A stretch of DNA of 64,000 nt from an uncultured Actinomycetes bacterium. Lineage in GTDB: Bacteria > Actinomycetota > Acidimicrobiia > IMCC26256 > PALSA-555. The stretch spans positions 1 to 64,000 of the forward strand of contig CALEYV010000037.1 in NCBI GenBank assembly GCA_937927875.1, given 5' to 3'. Every line of letters begins with the position of its first letter. Position 1 is the stretch's first letter. The notes below the pieces were generated by a model. That model saw only the letters and a program-made list of their open reading frames with translations, searched no databases and was not told the origin of the DNA. Of this stretch, positions 9,784 through 17,955 are shown piece by piece. Made by a program: the position numbers and the translations under genes.

Positions 9784-10200
9784 ATGCGGCACCACGTCGA
9801 CTACGTGCTCGCCCGGCGAGCGGTGCTGCGGGACCTGCGGGCCGGTCGGCGCGACCGAGAGGACGTGTGCGACGCCCACCCCGAGCTGCTCCGGGCCGGC
9901 CGCCACGTCGGCGAGGCGGTCGGTCGGCCGTGCCCGGTCTGCGGACGCGCCAGCCTCCGCCTCGTCTCCTACGTCTACGGCGACCGGCTGGCCCGGGCCA
10001 ACGGCCGTTGCATTACCTCGGCCGCCGAGCTCGACCGGCTCGACGCCGCCCACGACGAGTTCACGCGCTACGTGGTCGAGGTGTGCCTCGACTGCCACTG
10101 GAACTTCCTGCAGCGCCACGAGCTCCACGGCCGTCGCCACGCCCCGACCCAGTCCCGGGCCGGCGGCGCCGGGCGTCGCGCCCGAACCGAAGCCGGGTAA
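9784..10200 (+). CDS. DUF5318 family protein, putative zinc-ribbon
   Basis: Small protein of 138 residues, divergent from padR-ino1. It reads DYVLARRAVLRDLRAGRRD, then PELLRAGRHVGE, a CPVC knuckle, LVSYVYGD, and VVEVCLDCHWNFLQRHEL with a second CxxC pair. The two pairs suggest one structural zinc site. This is the actinobacterial DUF5318 family, located near ino1 and rpsF also in mycobacteria. Function unknown. The ATG at 9784 lies eight bases after a TACACT box (9770-9775), consistent with a leaderless or near-leaderless message. The tail (residues 118-138) is Arg/Gly/Ala-rich and probably unstructured. Confidence 0.85.
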   Translation: MRHHVDYVLARRAVLRDLRAGRRDREDVCDAHPELLRAGRHVGEAVGRPCPVCGRASLRLVSYVYGDRLARANGRCITSAAELDRLDAAHDEFTRYVVEVCLDCHWNFLQRHELHGRRHAPTQSRAGGAGRRARTEAG

Positions 10201-10253
10201 TCTCCGACCTGCCGCCGGGAGCCGATCGAGCCCTGGACGGTGGAGGTGAGGCG

Positions 10254-11135
10254 ATGACCGAGCCGACCGCGACGCGCCAGCGGATCACGGCGCCGGCGAT
10301 CGCCGCTGCGAAGGGCGGCGACCCCCTCGTCATGGTGACGGCCTACGACGCCCCGACGGCCCGGATCGTCGACGCCGCCGGCGTCGACATGATCCTCGTC
10401 GGCGACTCGGTGGCGATGGTCGTCCTCGGCTACGAGGACACGCTCCAGGTGACCACTACCGACCTGGCCCACCACGTGGCCGCGGTCGGGCGGAGCCGGC
10501 CCGCCGCGCTGGTGGTGGCCGACCTGCCCTGGCTCAGCTACCACCTGAGCGCCGAGGACACGGTGCGCAACGCCGCCACCCTGGTCCGGGCCGGCGCCGG
10601 CGCGGTGAAGCTCGAAGGGGGCCGGAAGCGGGTCGAGGCGGTGCGCGCGCTGCTCGACGCCGAGATCCCGGTCATGGGCCACCTCGGGCTGACCCCGCAG
10701 TCCTTCCACACTCTCGGCGGGTTCAAGGTCCAGGGGCGCGACCTCGAGGCGGCCCGGGCGATCGTCGACGACGCCCTCGCGCTGGCGGAGGTCGGCTGCT
10801 TCGCGATCGTGCTGGAGTGCGTCCCCGACGCGGTCGCCCGCCTCGTCACCGACAGCGTTCCGGTCCCGACCATCGGGATCGGCGCCGGGCGCCACTGCGA
10901 CGGCCAGGTCCTGGTCCTGCACGACCTGCTCGGCCTCGAGGAGCGGATCGCGCCGAAGTTCGTGCGGCGCTACGCGACCCTCGCCGCCGACGCCACCACC
11001 GCCGTCGAGCAGTTCGCGGCCGACGTGCGGGGCGGGCGCTTCCCGTCCAGCGACGAGACCTACCACGCCGCCGACGGGGTGGCCGACGCCCTCAAGCTCT
11101 ACGGCGGGAGTACGACCGAGCACGCGCCGGCGTGA
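10254..11135 (+). CDS. panB: 3-methyl-2-oxobutanoate hydroxymethyltransferase
   Basis: Cytoplasmic enzyme of 293 residues that transfers a hydroxymethyl group from 5,10-methylenetetrahydrofolate to alpha-ketoisovalerate, giving ketopantoate for pantothenate and CoA. Diagnostic stretches are MVTAYDAPTARIVDAAGVDM, LVGDSVAMVVLGYEDTL (metal-binding Asp), VVADLPWLSY, VKLEGG, VMGHLGLTPQS, IVLECVPDAVA and TIGIGAGRHCDGQVLVLHDL. The ATG at 10254 has a near-perfect GGAGGTGAG ribosome site. Its stop overlaps the start of the following DUF192 gene (GTGA). No other pan gene is in the window. Confidence 0.96.
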   Translation: MTEPTATRQRITAPAIAAAKGGDPLVMVTAYDAPTARIVDAAGVDMILVGDSVAMVVLGYEDTLQVTTTDLAHHVAAVGRSRPAALVVADLPWLSYHLSAEDTVRNAATLVRAGAGAVKLEGGRKRVEAVRALLDAEIPVMGHLGLTPQSFHTLGGFKVQGRDLEAARAIVDDALALAEVGCFAIVLECVPDAVARLVTDSVPVPTIGIGAGRHCDGQVLVLHDLLGLEERIAPKFVRRYATLAADATTAVEQFAADVRGGRFPSSDETYHAADGVADALKLYGGSTTEHAPA

Positions 11136-11614
11136 AGCGGGCCGCCGTCGCGCTGACGCTGACGGCGTGCCTCCTCGCCATCGCCGCTGCCCCGGCGGCG
11201 GCCGGCGGCCGGTCGATTGGCGCCGCCCTCCGAGCCGCCGCGCCCGCGGGCGCGCCGTTCCCGGGGCTCACCGCCACCCACGTGCACGTCGGGGGGCGGC
11301 TGCTGGCCGTCGTCCTGGCTCGCACCGAGGACCAACGCAACACCGGGCTGCGGCAACGCTCGACCCTCGGGCCCTACGACGGGATGCTCTTCGTCTTCCC
11401 GAGCGACATCAGCACCGCCTTCACGATGTCGACCGTCCCGGTCGGGCTCGACATCGCCTTCTACCGGGCCGACGGCCGCTCGGTCGGCCAGCTTCGGATG
11501 CGGCCCTGCGCCGGCAGCGAGGACGCGTGCCCCACCTACGACATCCACAAGTCGTTCCGCTACGCGCTCGAGACGCTCGTCGGCCGGCTGCCGAGGGGGC
11601 GCCTCGCCGGCTGA
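11132..11614 (+). CDS. Secreted DUF192 domain protein
   Basis: Protein of 160 residues with an N-terminal signal peptide (KRAAVALTLT then ACLLAIAAAPAAAGG) and one DUF192 domain: VVLARTEDQRNTGLRQR, DGMLFVFPSDISTAFTMSTV, PVGLDIAFYRADG, MRPCAGSEDACPTYDIHKSF, and the terminal YALETLVGRL. DUF192 proteins are small beta-rich extracytoplasmic proteins of unknown role. Two Cys in CAGSEDAC could form an extracellular disulfide. GTG start overlapping the panB stop (GTGA), so translation is probably coupled; a functional link with pantothenate synthesis is not evident. Confidence 0.85.
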   Translation: MKRAAVALTLTACLLAIAAAPAAAGGRSIGAALRAAAPAGAPFPGLTATHVHVGGRLLAVVLARTEDQRNTGLRQRSTLGPYDGMLFVFPSDISTAFTMSTVPVGLDIAFYRADGRSVGQLRMRPCAGSEDACPTYDIHKSFRYALETLVGRLPRGRLAG

Positions 11615-11622
11615 CGTCACAG

Positions 11623-11792
11623 CCCGCCGGTACGCTCGCCGCCCCCGGCGGGTAGCATCCAACGCTCGACAATCCACGTCCTGCTCGCCGGGCCGACGTG
11701 TCTGCAGGCACGCCGGTGACCGGTCGAGCCCGCGGGTGGGCTCGGCGGCCCCGTCGCCGGCCGGACCCGCAGGTCCGAAGGAGGCACGGCCC
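11623..11792 (+). promoter_or_regulatory. Structured 5' leader of the rpsF operon (candidate S6:S18 regulatory element)
   Basis: Between the DUF192 stop and rpsF lie several inverted repeats: an eight-base pair (11623-11630 with 11645-11652), CACGTC/GACGTG (11675-11680 with 11695-11700), CGAGCCC/GGGCTCG with a six-base loop (11725-11744), and CGGACC/GGTCCG with a CGCA loop (11762-11777) directly before the AAGGAGG ribosome site. A TAGCAT box at 11653-11658 could be the -10. rpsF operons in many bacteria carry an S6:S18-binding leader; this is the expected place for one, but I could not confirm the consensus motif. Confidence 0.5.
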
Positions 11793-12119
11793 ATGCGGCC
11801 GTACGAAGTGATGGTCATCTACGACGCCGAGCTCGACCAGGCGGACATCCGTGCCGCGGTCGACCGCTCGACGAAGCTCCTGGAATCGAAGGGCGCCGAG
11901 CTCGGCCCCGTCGACCACTGGGGCAAGCGGACGCTCGCCTACCGCCTGAAGCGGCGGTGGGAGGGCTACTACGTCGTCCTGCAGGCCCGGGCCGAGCCGG
12001 ACGCGATGACCGAGCTCGGACGCACCCTGTCCCTGGCCGACGAGGTGCTCCGCCACAAGGTGCTGCGGATCCCGGAGTCCCAGTACGGCAAGACGCTCGG
12101 CACGCCGGCGAGCGAGTAG
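11793..12119 (+). CDS. rpsF: Ribosomal protein bS6
   Basis: Small-subunit protein of 108 residues that binds 16S rRNA together with bS18. It begins [15 protein letters not shown] and continues with [19 protein letters not shown] and VLRHKVLRI, the standard S6 beta-alpha-beta core. The ATG at 11793 has AAGGAGG eight bases upstream. First gene of rpsF-ssb-rpsR-rplI. The usual long acidic C-terminal tail is nearly absent. Confidence 0.97.
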   Translation: MRPYEVMVIYDAELDQADIRAAVDRSTKLLESKGAELGPVDHWGKRTLAYRLKRRWEGYYVVLQARAEPDAMTELGRTLSLADEVLRHKVLRIPESQYGKTLGTPASE

Positions 12120-12170
12120 GAGGCCGGTCCGCCGCCCCGGCGACGCCACCGGCACGAGGAGGTCCACAAC

Positions 12171-12647
12171 ATGGCCGACAGCACCGTCACCATCGTGGGG
12201 AACGTCACCCGCGACCCCGAGATGCGCTACACGCCGAGCGGCGTGGCGAAGGCGTCGTTCGGCGTCGCGGTCAGCCGGCGGTGGCAGAACCGCAACACCC
12301 AGGAGTGGGAGGAGCAGACCAGCTTCTTCAACGTCGTCTGCTGGCGCGACATGGCCGAGAACGTCTGCGAATCGATCGGCAAGGGCGCCCGGATCGTGGT
12401 GACGGGCCGGCTCGAGCAGCGGTCGTGGGAGACCGAGAGCGGCGACAAGCGCAGCGTGGTCGAGATCGTTGCCGACGACATCGGGCCGAGCCTGCGCTGG
12501 GCGACTGCCGAGGTGAAGCGCAACGAGCGCCGGGGCGGCTTCGACAGCGGCAGCGGCAGCGGCAGTGCCGGAGGCGGTGGCCGGGCCGCGGCGCCGGTCG
12601 CCTCGGGCGGCGGCGGGACGCCCGACGAGGGGGAGGAGCCCTTCTAG
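12171..12647 (+). CDS. ssb: Single-stranded DNA-binding protein
   Basis: SSB of 158 residues protecting single-stranded DNA in replication and repair. The N-terminal OB-fold (about 1-110) reads [40 protein letters not shown] and [17 protein letters not shown] Gly/Ser-rich linker (120-145) leads to the acidic tip DEGEEPF, the docking peptide for replication and repair partners. Between rpsF and rpsR as in other actinobacteria; AGGAGG ribosome site upstream. Confidence 0.96.
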   Translation: MADSTVTIVGNVTRDPEMRYTPSGVAKASFGVAVSRRWQNRNTQEWEEQTSFFNVVCWRDMAENVCESIGKGARIVVTGRLEQRSWETESGDKRSVVEIVADDIGPSLRWATAEVKRNERRGGFDSGSGSGSAGGGGRAAAPVASGGGGTPDEGEEPF

Positions 12648-12649
12648 CC

Positions 12650-13105
12650 ATGGCCCGACCACGACGCACCAAGCGGGACGCCCCGGAGCGCAAGCCCAAG
12701 AAGAAGATCTCGATCCTCGACAGCGAGGGGATCACCTGGGTCGACTACAAGGACGTGGCGCTGCTGCGCCGGTTCATGTCCGAGCGGGCCAAGATCCGGG
12801 CCCGGCGGGTGACCGGCAACGACGCCCAGCAGCAGCGCGCCGTGGCCCGGGCCATCCGGGTCGCGCGCGAGATGGCGCTGCTCCCGTACTCGGTCCGGCA
12901 GGTGACGCACCGCAGCAAGGGCAAGCGCGACCGCGGTCCCGACGGCGACCGGCCGCCCCGCCGCGAGGACATCCCGCCGCCGCCCGACGGCTCGGCCAGC
13001 GCCGAGCCGACGGAGGCGCCCGAGCCGGTCCCCGCCGACGCGGCCGCGCCCGAGCCGACCGAGGCTCCGGCCCCGCCCGCGGCGAAAGCCGAGGCAACCT
13101 CGTGA
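12650..13105 (+). CDS. rpsR: Ribosomal protein bS18 with long C-terminal extension
   Basis: S18 partner of S6 in the 30S platform. The conserved core (about residues 16-72) reads [39 protein letters not shown] and [11 protein letters not shown]. No cysteines occur, so this is the zinc-free form. The gene encodes 151 residues, about twice the usual S18 length of 75-90: a basic stretch after the core is followed by some 60 residues rich in Pro, Ala and Glu with repeated EPTEAP units. The ATG follows the ssb stop by two bases; its own stop overlaps the rplI start (GTGA), so the extension is read in frame up to that junction. Confidence 0.95.
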   Translation: MARPRRTKRDAPERKPKKKISILDSEGITWVDYKDVALLRRFMSERAKIRARRVTGNDAQQQRAVARAIRVAREMALLPYSVRQVTHRSKGKRDRGPDGDRPPRREDIPPPPDGSASAEPTEAPEPVPADAAAPEPTEAPAPPAAKAEATS

Positions 13106-13548
13106 AGGTGGTGCTGCGCGAGGACGTCGACCACCTGGGTCGCAAGGGCGACCTCCTCGACGTCGCGGATGGCTACGCCCGCAACTTCCTCGTGCCGCGA
13201 GGGCTGGCGATGCGGGCCACGAAGGGCGTCGTCGCGCAGGCGGAGGCGATGCGTCGCAACCGCCAGGCCCGCGACGCCCGCGACCGGGGCGCGGCCGAGG
13301 AGCTCGCCGGCCGGCTCGCGGCCACGACGGTTCGCGTGGGCGTGCGAGCGGGCGAGGGCGGCAAGCTCTTCGGCTCCGTCACGAGCACCGACCTCGCCGA
13401 CGCGCTGCAGGCCCAGACCGGCATCGAGATCGAGCGCCGCGCGATCGAGCTCGACGAGCCGATCAAGGAGCTGGGACCCCAGGAGGTGCCCGTCCGGCTG
13501 CACCCGGACGTCGCGGCCACCCTGCGGGTCGACGTCGCGGCCGACTGA
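13102..13548 (+). CDS. rplI: Ribosomal protein bL9
   Basis: Large-subunit protein of 148 residues with two RNA-binding domains joined by a long helix. The N-terminus [20 protein letters not shown] continues as [16 protein letters not shown], the L9 signature; the C-terminal domain contains [18 protein letters not shown] and ends [19 protein letters not shown] start overlapping the rpsR stop (GTGA). Confidence 0.97.
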   Translation: MKVVLREDVDHLGRKGDLLDVADGYARNFLVPRGLAMRATKGVVAQAEAMRRNRQARDARDRGAAEELAGRLAATTVRVGVRAGEGGKLFGSVTSTDLADALQAQTGIEIERRAIELDEPIKELGPQEVPVRLHPDVAATLRVDVAAD

Positions 13549-13759
13549 GAGACACCTCTTTACTGGCGCGCGCTGTCACACCCTCGCCGCACGATCGGGG
13601 GGTGAACCCCTCGACTTCTCCCCACCCCTGGGGATGGCCGGCCCGGCAATTCACAAGGCTTTCGGGCTATCGATCCACAAGCCGGAGCGTTCATGCTGGC
13701 GCTTCCGACGTGGGGCTGAACGCCCGGTAACTGGGCGGGAAACGGGAGCGGGATACCAG

Positions 13760-15124
13760 GTGGTCCAGACCCTCGAGCCAGTCCGACGCCGCGCCGGCGC
13801 AGGACGGGTCCCCCCGCACAACCTCGAAGCCGAGGAGTCGTTGCTCGGCGCGATGCTGCTGTCGCGGGACGCGATCACGGCCGCGGTCGAGGCCAACGTC
13901 GACGCGCAGGACTTCTACAAGCCGGCCCACGCCCACGTGTTCGAGGCTGTGCTCTCCCTCTACGGCCAGGGCGAGCCCGTCGACCCGGTCACCGTGGCCG
14001 AGGAGCTGCGCCGCGCCGACCTGCTCGAACAGCTCGGCGGCCGCCAGGCGCTGCTGCAGCTCCAGGCCGCGACGCCAGCGTCGGCGAACGCCACCCACTA
14101 CGCCAAGATCGTGAACGAGCTGGCGCTGCTGCGGCGGCTCATCGGGGTCGCGGGCGACATCGCGGAGATGGGCTACGACGACTCGCAGGAGGTCGTCGAC
14201 ACCCTCGACCGCGCCGAGTCGCTGGTGTTCGAGGTCGCCGAGCGCCGGGTCTCCGAATCGATGGTCAAGGTGTCCGACGCGCTGCAGGACACCCTCGACC
14301 AGCTCGAGGCCCTCTACGACAGCACCGGCGACATCACCGGCGTGCCAACCGGCTACAACGAGCTCGACCACCTCCTCCTCGGACTCCAGCCCTCGAACCT
14401 GGTCGTGGTGGCGGCCCGTCCCGGCGCCGGCAAGACCAGCCTCGCCCTCGGCGCGGCGGCGAACGTCGCGATGGAAGCGCGCAAGCCCGTCCTCTTCTTC
14501 TCGATGGAGATGGGCACGCTCGAGCTCACCAAGCGGCTGCTCGCCGGCGAGGCCCGGGTCGACGCCCGCCGGCTCCAGACCGGCAACATCCCGGAGGGGG
14601 ACTGGACCCGGCTCAGCCACGCGGTCGGGCGGCTGGCCGAGGCCCCGCTGTTCATCGACGACAACCCGCACTGCACCGTCATGGAGATGCGGGCCAAGGC
14701 CCGGCGCACGAAGGCCCGCCACGGCTCGCTGGGGCTGGTCGTCGTCGACTACCTGCAGCTGATGACGCCGCTCACGAGACGAGCCGAGAACCGCCAGGTC
14801 GAGGTGGCCGAGATCTCCCGGGGCCTCAAGATCCTGGCCCGCGAGCTCGACTGCCCGGTCATGGCGCTGTCCCAGCTCAACCGCCAGCTCGAGTACCGGG
14901 CCGACAAGCGGCCGATGCTGGCCGACCTCCGGGAGTCGGGCTCCCTCGAGCAGGACTCGGACGTGGTCGTGTTCATCTACCGGGACGAGATCTACAACCC
15001 CGATTCGGACCAGCGCGGCACCGCCGAGATCATCGTGGCCAAGCACCGCAACGGGCCGACCGGGACGACCCGGCTCGCGTTCGTGGACCGGCTCACGAAG
15101 TTCGCCAACATGGCGCCTGAATAG
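13760..15124 (+). CDS. dnaB: Replicative DNA helicase
   Basis: Hexameric 5'-3' helicase of 454 residues that unwinds DNA at the fork. The N-terminal domain reads VPPHNLEAEESLLGAML and the RecA-like motor has Walker A ARPGAGKTS (Lys near 225), FFSMEMGTLELTKRLL, the Walker B region VVVDYLQLM, and DLRESGSLEQDSDVVVF (H4). No intein interrupts it, unlike mycobacterial dnaB. The GTG at 13760 is chosen because the conserved region begins about 20 residues later. The 211-base gap after rplI suggests its own promoter, but I cannot point to convincing boxes; a CGCCC/GGGCG hairpin lies just before the start. Confidence 0.96.
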   Translation: MVQTLEPVRRRAGAGRVPPHNLEAEESLLGAMLLSRDAITAAVEANVDAQDFYKPAHAHVFEAVLSLYGQGEPVDPVTVAEELRRADLLEQLGGRQALLQLQAATPASANATHYAKIVNELALLRRLIGVAGDIAEMGYDDSQEVVDTLDRAESLVFEVAERRVSESMVKVSDALQDTLDQLEALYDSTGDITGVPTGYNELDHLLLGLQPSNLVVVAARPGAGKTSLALGAAANVAMEARKPVLFFSMEMGTLELTKRLLAGEARVDARRLQTGNIPEGDWTRLSHAVGRLAEAPLFIDDNPHCTVMEMRAKARRTKARHGSLGLVVVDYLQLMTPLTRRAENRQVEVAEISRGLKILARELDCPVMALSQLNRQLEYRADKRPMLADLRESGSLEQDSDVVVFIYRDEIYNPDSDQRGTAEIIVAKHRNGPTGTTRLAFVDRLTKFANMAPE

Positions 15125-15153
15125 GGGAGGCGGGGCACCGTCCCAGCCGAGCG

Positions 15154-16047
15154 CTACGCGTTCGACATCGCCCGCTGCGCCGCCTCCTTCGGCGGCGTGT
15201 GGGCGGCCTGGGACCGGGCCAGCGCCACCAGGCCGATCAGCATCGCCAGCGACGCGGCGGCGATCAGCGCTCGCTCCACGTTGTTCTTGGCGTGCAGGTG
15301 TTCGCGCAGGATCGCCAGCCCGACGATCGTCGCCACGACCGGCTCTCCGACCTCCATCGATGGCAGCGCCGCGGCGAGGGACCCGGCCTGGAACGCGCTC
15401 TGGACCATGACCAGCCCGCTGATGGACAGCACCGCCAGCCCGTAGAGCTCCCAGTGCCAGAACACCGAGATTGGGTCGCGCCCGAGGATGTGCACGACCA
15501 CCTTCGTCAAGGCGGCGTTCACGCCGAACGTCATGCCGCTGGCGAGCCCGAACAGGGTGGCGCGGGCGGGGCCGTGCACGTGGCGCCGGGTCAGCGCGCC
15601 AACGGCGAGGACGATCGCCAGGACCAGCGCCGCCGGCGCCCAGTCGATGGCGGCCACGTCGAAGCGCCCTTCGGTCGGGCTCCCGATCTGGAGGAAGACG
15701 GCCAACCCGGCGCACAGCAGCAGTGCGGCGCCGAGGTCGGAGAGGTGCAGGCGTCGGCCGCTGACCGCGGCCTCGAGGAGGAGCGAGAACAGCAGCCCGC
15801 AGGCCAGCAGGGGCGCGACGACCAGCAGCGCGCCGAAGGCCAGCGCCGCGGCCTGCGCGCCGTAGCCGCCTACGTCGGCGACGAAGCCACCGACCCACGC
15901 CGGGTGCCGGGCCAGTGTCACGAGGAGGCCGGGCCGGAGCGCCTGGTCCTGGGGAGCCTCGGCCGCGATTCGTTGCTCGACGACGTTCGAGATCGCGAAC
16001 AGCAGCGCCGAGGTCAGCGCCAGCACGACCGCGAGCGCCAGGCTCAT
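15154..16047 (-). CDS. EamA/DMT-superfamily transporter-like membrane protein
   Basis: Integral membrane protein of 297 residues with about nine or ten hydrophobic helices: ALAVVLALTSALLFAISNVV at the start, then LAFGALLVVAPLLACGLLF, LGAALLLCAGLAVFL, ALVLAIVLAVGAL, LSISGLVMVQSAF and LIAAASLAMLIGLVALA. The two-half organisation and SNVVEQ near the N-terminus fit the drug/metabolite transporter superfamily, the DMT group common in actinobacteria. Substrate unknown. Convergent with dnaB, 29 bases apart. Confidence 0.75.
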   Translation of the reverse strand: MSLALAVVLALTSALLFAISNVVEQRIAAEAPQDQALRPGLLVTLARHPAWVGGFVADVGGYGAQAAALAFGALLVVAPLLACGLLFSLLLEAAVSGRRLHLSDLGAALLLCAGLAVFLQIGSPTEGRFDVAAIDWAPAALVLAIVLAVGALTRRHVHGPARATLFGLASGMTFGVNAALTKVVVHILGRDPISVFWHWELYGLAVLSISGLVMVQSAFQAGSLAAALPSMEVGEPVVATIVGLAILREHLHAKNNVERALIAAASLAMLIGLVALARSQAAHTPPKEAAQRAMSNA

Positions 16048-16158
16048 GGCCTCCTCGTGTCCCGCATGGTCCCCTGAGGGGGTGCCGGCTCAGGCCTCCA
16101 GCGCCCGGTCCTCATCCCGCACGGTATCGAACCCGGTGGCGCGCACCCCCGGTGGAGC

Positions 16159-16443
16159 TCAGTCCGCGTGCTCGGTCGGCGTCGGGGTCGACGCGGGTGC
16201 GCCGGGGAGCTCGGGCGGCGGGGTGTGCGCCTCCTCCGGCTTGTGCTCGGCGCTCGGGGCGGAGTCGTCGTCGTCATCCAGCAGCAGCTGAAACTCCTCG
16301 TCCAGTCGGGCCCGCAGCGCTCGGAGCTCCCGGAGCGCGCGGGCCAGCCCGCGAGCGACCTTCGGGAGCTCCTTCGGCCCGAGGACGATCAGCGCGACGA
16401 GCAGGACGACGAAGATGTGGACCGGCGAGAAGGCGCCGGGCAT
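16159..16443 (-). CDS. Sec-independent translocase subunit, TatB-like
   Basis: TatA/B family protein of 94 residues. The N-terminal membrane helix HIFVVLLVALIVLGPKELPK has the conserved Gly-Pro hinge followed by an amphipathic helix (VARGLARALRELRALRARL). A long acidic and Pro-rich tail (DDDDDSAPS onward) makes it longer than its neighbour. The GP hinge and tail favour TatB, which forms the twin-arginine signal receptor with TatC; tatC is not in the window. It lies 21 bases after the TatA-like gene on the same strand. Confidence 0.85.
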   Translation of the reverse strand: MPGAFSPVHIFVVLLVALIVLGPKELPKVARGLARALRELRALRARLDEEFQLLLDDDDDSAPSAEHKPEEAHTPPPELPGAPASTPTPTEHAD

Positions 16444-16464
16444 CGCAGGGCCCGACCCGAGGGG

Positions 16465-16653
16465 TCAGGCGTCCTTCTTGTCCTGGGACGGCGTCTCCTC
16501 GGGGTCGTCGTGCATGCCCCGCTTGAGCTCGCGGCTCGCCTGCCCGACCGATCGCGCCAGCTTCGGCAGCTGCGAGCTTCCGAAGAGCAGCGCGATGAGG
16601 CCGATCACGAGCAGCGCCTCCCAACCGATGATCTCACCCAGGATCGGAACCAT
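16465..16653 (-). CDS. Sec-independent translocase subunit, TatA-like
   Basis: Protein of 62 residues: helix WEALLVIGLIALLFGSSQLP, then amphipathic KLARSVGQASRELKRGM and a charged tail. The FGSSQLPKLARS hinge is characteristic of TatA/TatE, the pore-forming Tat component. The AGGAGG ribosome site lies just upstream of the ATG at 16653. It precedes the TatB-like gene in a two-gene operon. Confidence 0.88.
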   Translation of the reverse strand: MVPILGEIIGWEALLVIGLIALLFGSSQLPKLARSVGQASRELKRGMHDDPEETPSQDKKDA

Positions 16654-17014
16654 GGGTCCTCCTTACCGACCCTCGTGCCCGGGCGGTACCGAGCCCGTCG
16701 GGCGTCTCCCCACGGTACGTCAACCGCGGCCCGGTCGAACCACCGGCCCACCATCGATCGGCCAGGTCACGGGCCCGGCAGCCGCCGATGAGCGGTTCGT
16801 GAAGCGAGCGCTCGCCTCCCCGCCGCCGGATCGGGCGCCACGCACCGCCGGGCCCGACCCCGCGTCGCGACGTGCCGGCGTCCGAACGCCCGTCCCGATC
16901 CCAAGCGCCTGAGGCTTCGTCTCGTCTTCGCGACGGCGTTGTCCGATATCCACCATCTGAACGCCTTGTCTCCGTACCCTGACAACAGCCTTTAGCCCAA
17001 GTAGGGGGTTCTGC
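16654..17014. other. Gene-free stretch between tatA and a small membrane protein gene
   Basis: These 361 bases hold no gene I can support. The end next to tatA carries its ribosome site and a possible GGTACCG promoter core. Toward 17014 the base composition becomes more balanced, with TTGTC and GACAA half-sites ten bases apart and an AGGGGG ribosome-binding stretch for the next gene. Longer open frames through it lack recognisable protein character. Confidence 0.5.
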
Positions 17015-17194
17015 ATGCTGGCAATCGGCGTGATGAGTGCGACCGCGCAGGCGATCTTCTTCACGGTTGGCCTGGTGGCGTTCGTTCTCGGCGGCATCGG
17101 CTACAAGCTGCCGAACGACCGGATCCACCTCGTGTCCCTAGGTCTGGCGGCTTGGATCTTCGTCGTCGCCTGGAACGCCTGGGCTCTCACCTGA
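17015..17194 (+). CDS. Small two-helix membrane protein (59 residues)
   Basis: Short ORF with ATG at 17015 and an AGGGGG ribosome site about eight bases upstream. It encodes two hydrophobic helices: AQAIFFTVGLVAFVLGGIGY and, after a charged turn (KLPNDRIH), LVSLGLAAWIFVVAWNAWAL. The balanced hydrophobic pattern, charged turn and ribosome site support a real small membrane protein. Family not recognised. It converges with nucS, whose stop lies 26 bases away. Confidence 0.65.
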   Translation: MLAIGVMSATAQAIFFTVGLVAFVLGGIGYKLPNDRIHLVSLGLAAWIFVVAWNAWALT

Positions 17195-17220
17195 CCTGTT
17201 GCCGCCGCGTCCGCCGGGGC

Positions 17221-17880
17221 TCAGAACAGCTTGAGCTCCGGCGGCGCGCCGGCGCGCAGCTCCTCGAGGTCGACCTCGAGGCAGTCCACGCCGCGGCTGG
17301 CGGCGAACACGCGGGCCTGCGGCTTGATGCGGGTCGCGACCAGCATCCCGCGGGTGGGCGCGAGCGAACCGTCGCGGTCGAGCCGCTCCTGGTAGCGGAG
17401 CAGCTGCTCGACCCCGGTGATCTCGCCGACTCGCTTGACCTCGATCGCGACGGCGCGACCCTCGCCGTCACGGCAGAGGAGGTCGACCGGCCCGAGGTCG
17501 GTCGGGTACTCGCGGCGCACCAGCCGGAGTCCGTCGCCGAGGACGTCGACGCGCGCCGCCAGGAGCAGCTGGAGCTCGGCCTCCACGCCGTCCTTCGCTA
17601 AGCCGGGGTCGTCGCCGAGCTCGAACGAGTCGTCGAACAGCACCTCGTGCAGCTCGACGAGCAGGCGCTCGCCCTGCGGGTTGGTGGCCGTGATCACGCC
17701 GTCGGCCTCGGTGATCGAGCAGGGCGGGTTCATCCAGTTGAGCGGCTTGTAGGCCTTGGCGTCGGCGTGGATGGCGATCGAGCCGTCCGCCTTCAGCACG
17801 ACGAGGCGCAGCGCGGGCTCGAGGCGGGCGCCGAGCCGACCCCTGTAGTCGACCGAGCAGCGAGCCACCAGCACGCGCAC
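17221..17880 (-). CDS. nucS: Mismatch-specific endonuclease NucS (EndoMS)
   Basis: Endonuclease of 219 residues that cuts both strands at mismatches and replaces MutS/MutL repair in many actinobacteria and archaea. N-terminal domain: VRVLVARCSVDYRGRLGARL, KADGSIAIHAD, YKPLNWMNPPC. C-terminal PD-(D/E)xK nuclease: GPVDLLCRDGEGRAVAIEVK gives D133, E147 and K149. The last residues ELKLF form a probable beta-clamp-binding tail. The GTG at 17880 matches the known N-terminus; a TACCAA box (17887-17892) ends six bases upstream, suggesting a leaderless mRNA. A longer frame starting at 17916 would add an unconserved extension. Confidence 0.94.
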   Translation of the reverse strand: MRVLVARCSVDYRGRLGARLEPALRLVVLKADGSIAIHADAKAYKPLNWMNPPCSITEADGVITATNPQGERLLVELHEVLFDDSFELGDDPGLAKDGVEAELQLLLAARVDVLGDGLRLVRREYPTDLGPVDLLCRDGEGRAVAIEVKRVGEITGVEQLLRYQERLDRDGSLAPTRGMLVATRIKPQARVFAASRGVDCLEVDLEELRAGAPPELKLF

Positions 17881-17955
17881 GGCGTGTTGGTACCACGCGG
17901 ACGCGGGACGCGGCACCTACGATGCGGCGCCGGTTCGGCGAGGGAGGGGACGGCC

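Noticed and set aside
13600..13760. Possible DnaA-box-like ATCCACA and hairpins before dnaB as an origin element
   Set aside because: Only one partial match, no cluster of boxes, no dnaA/dnaN nearby; not enough for an origin claim.
13691..15898. 735-codon minus-strand frame over dnaB and the EamA gene
   Set aside because: Antisense to well-conserved DnaB and with no protein motif.
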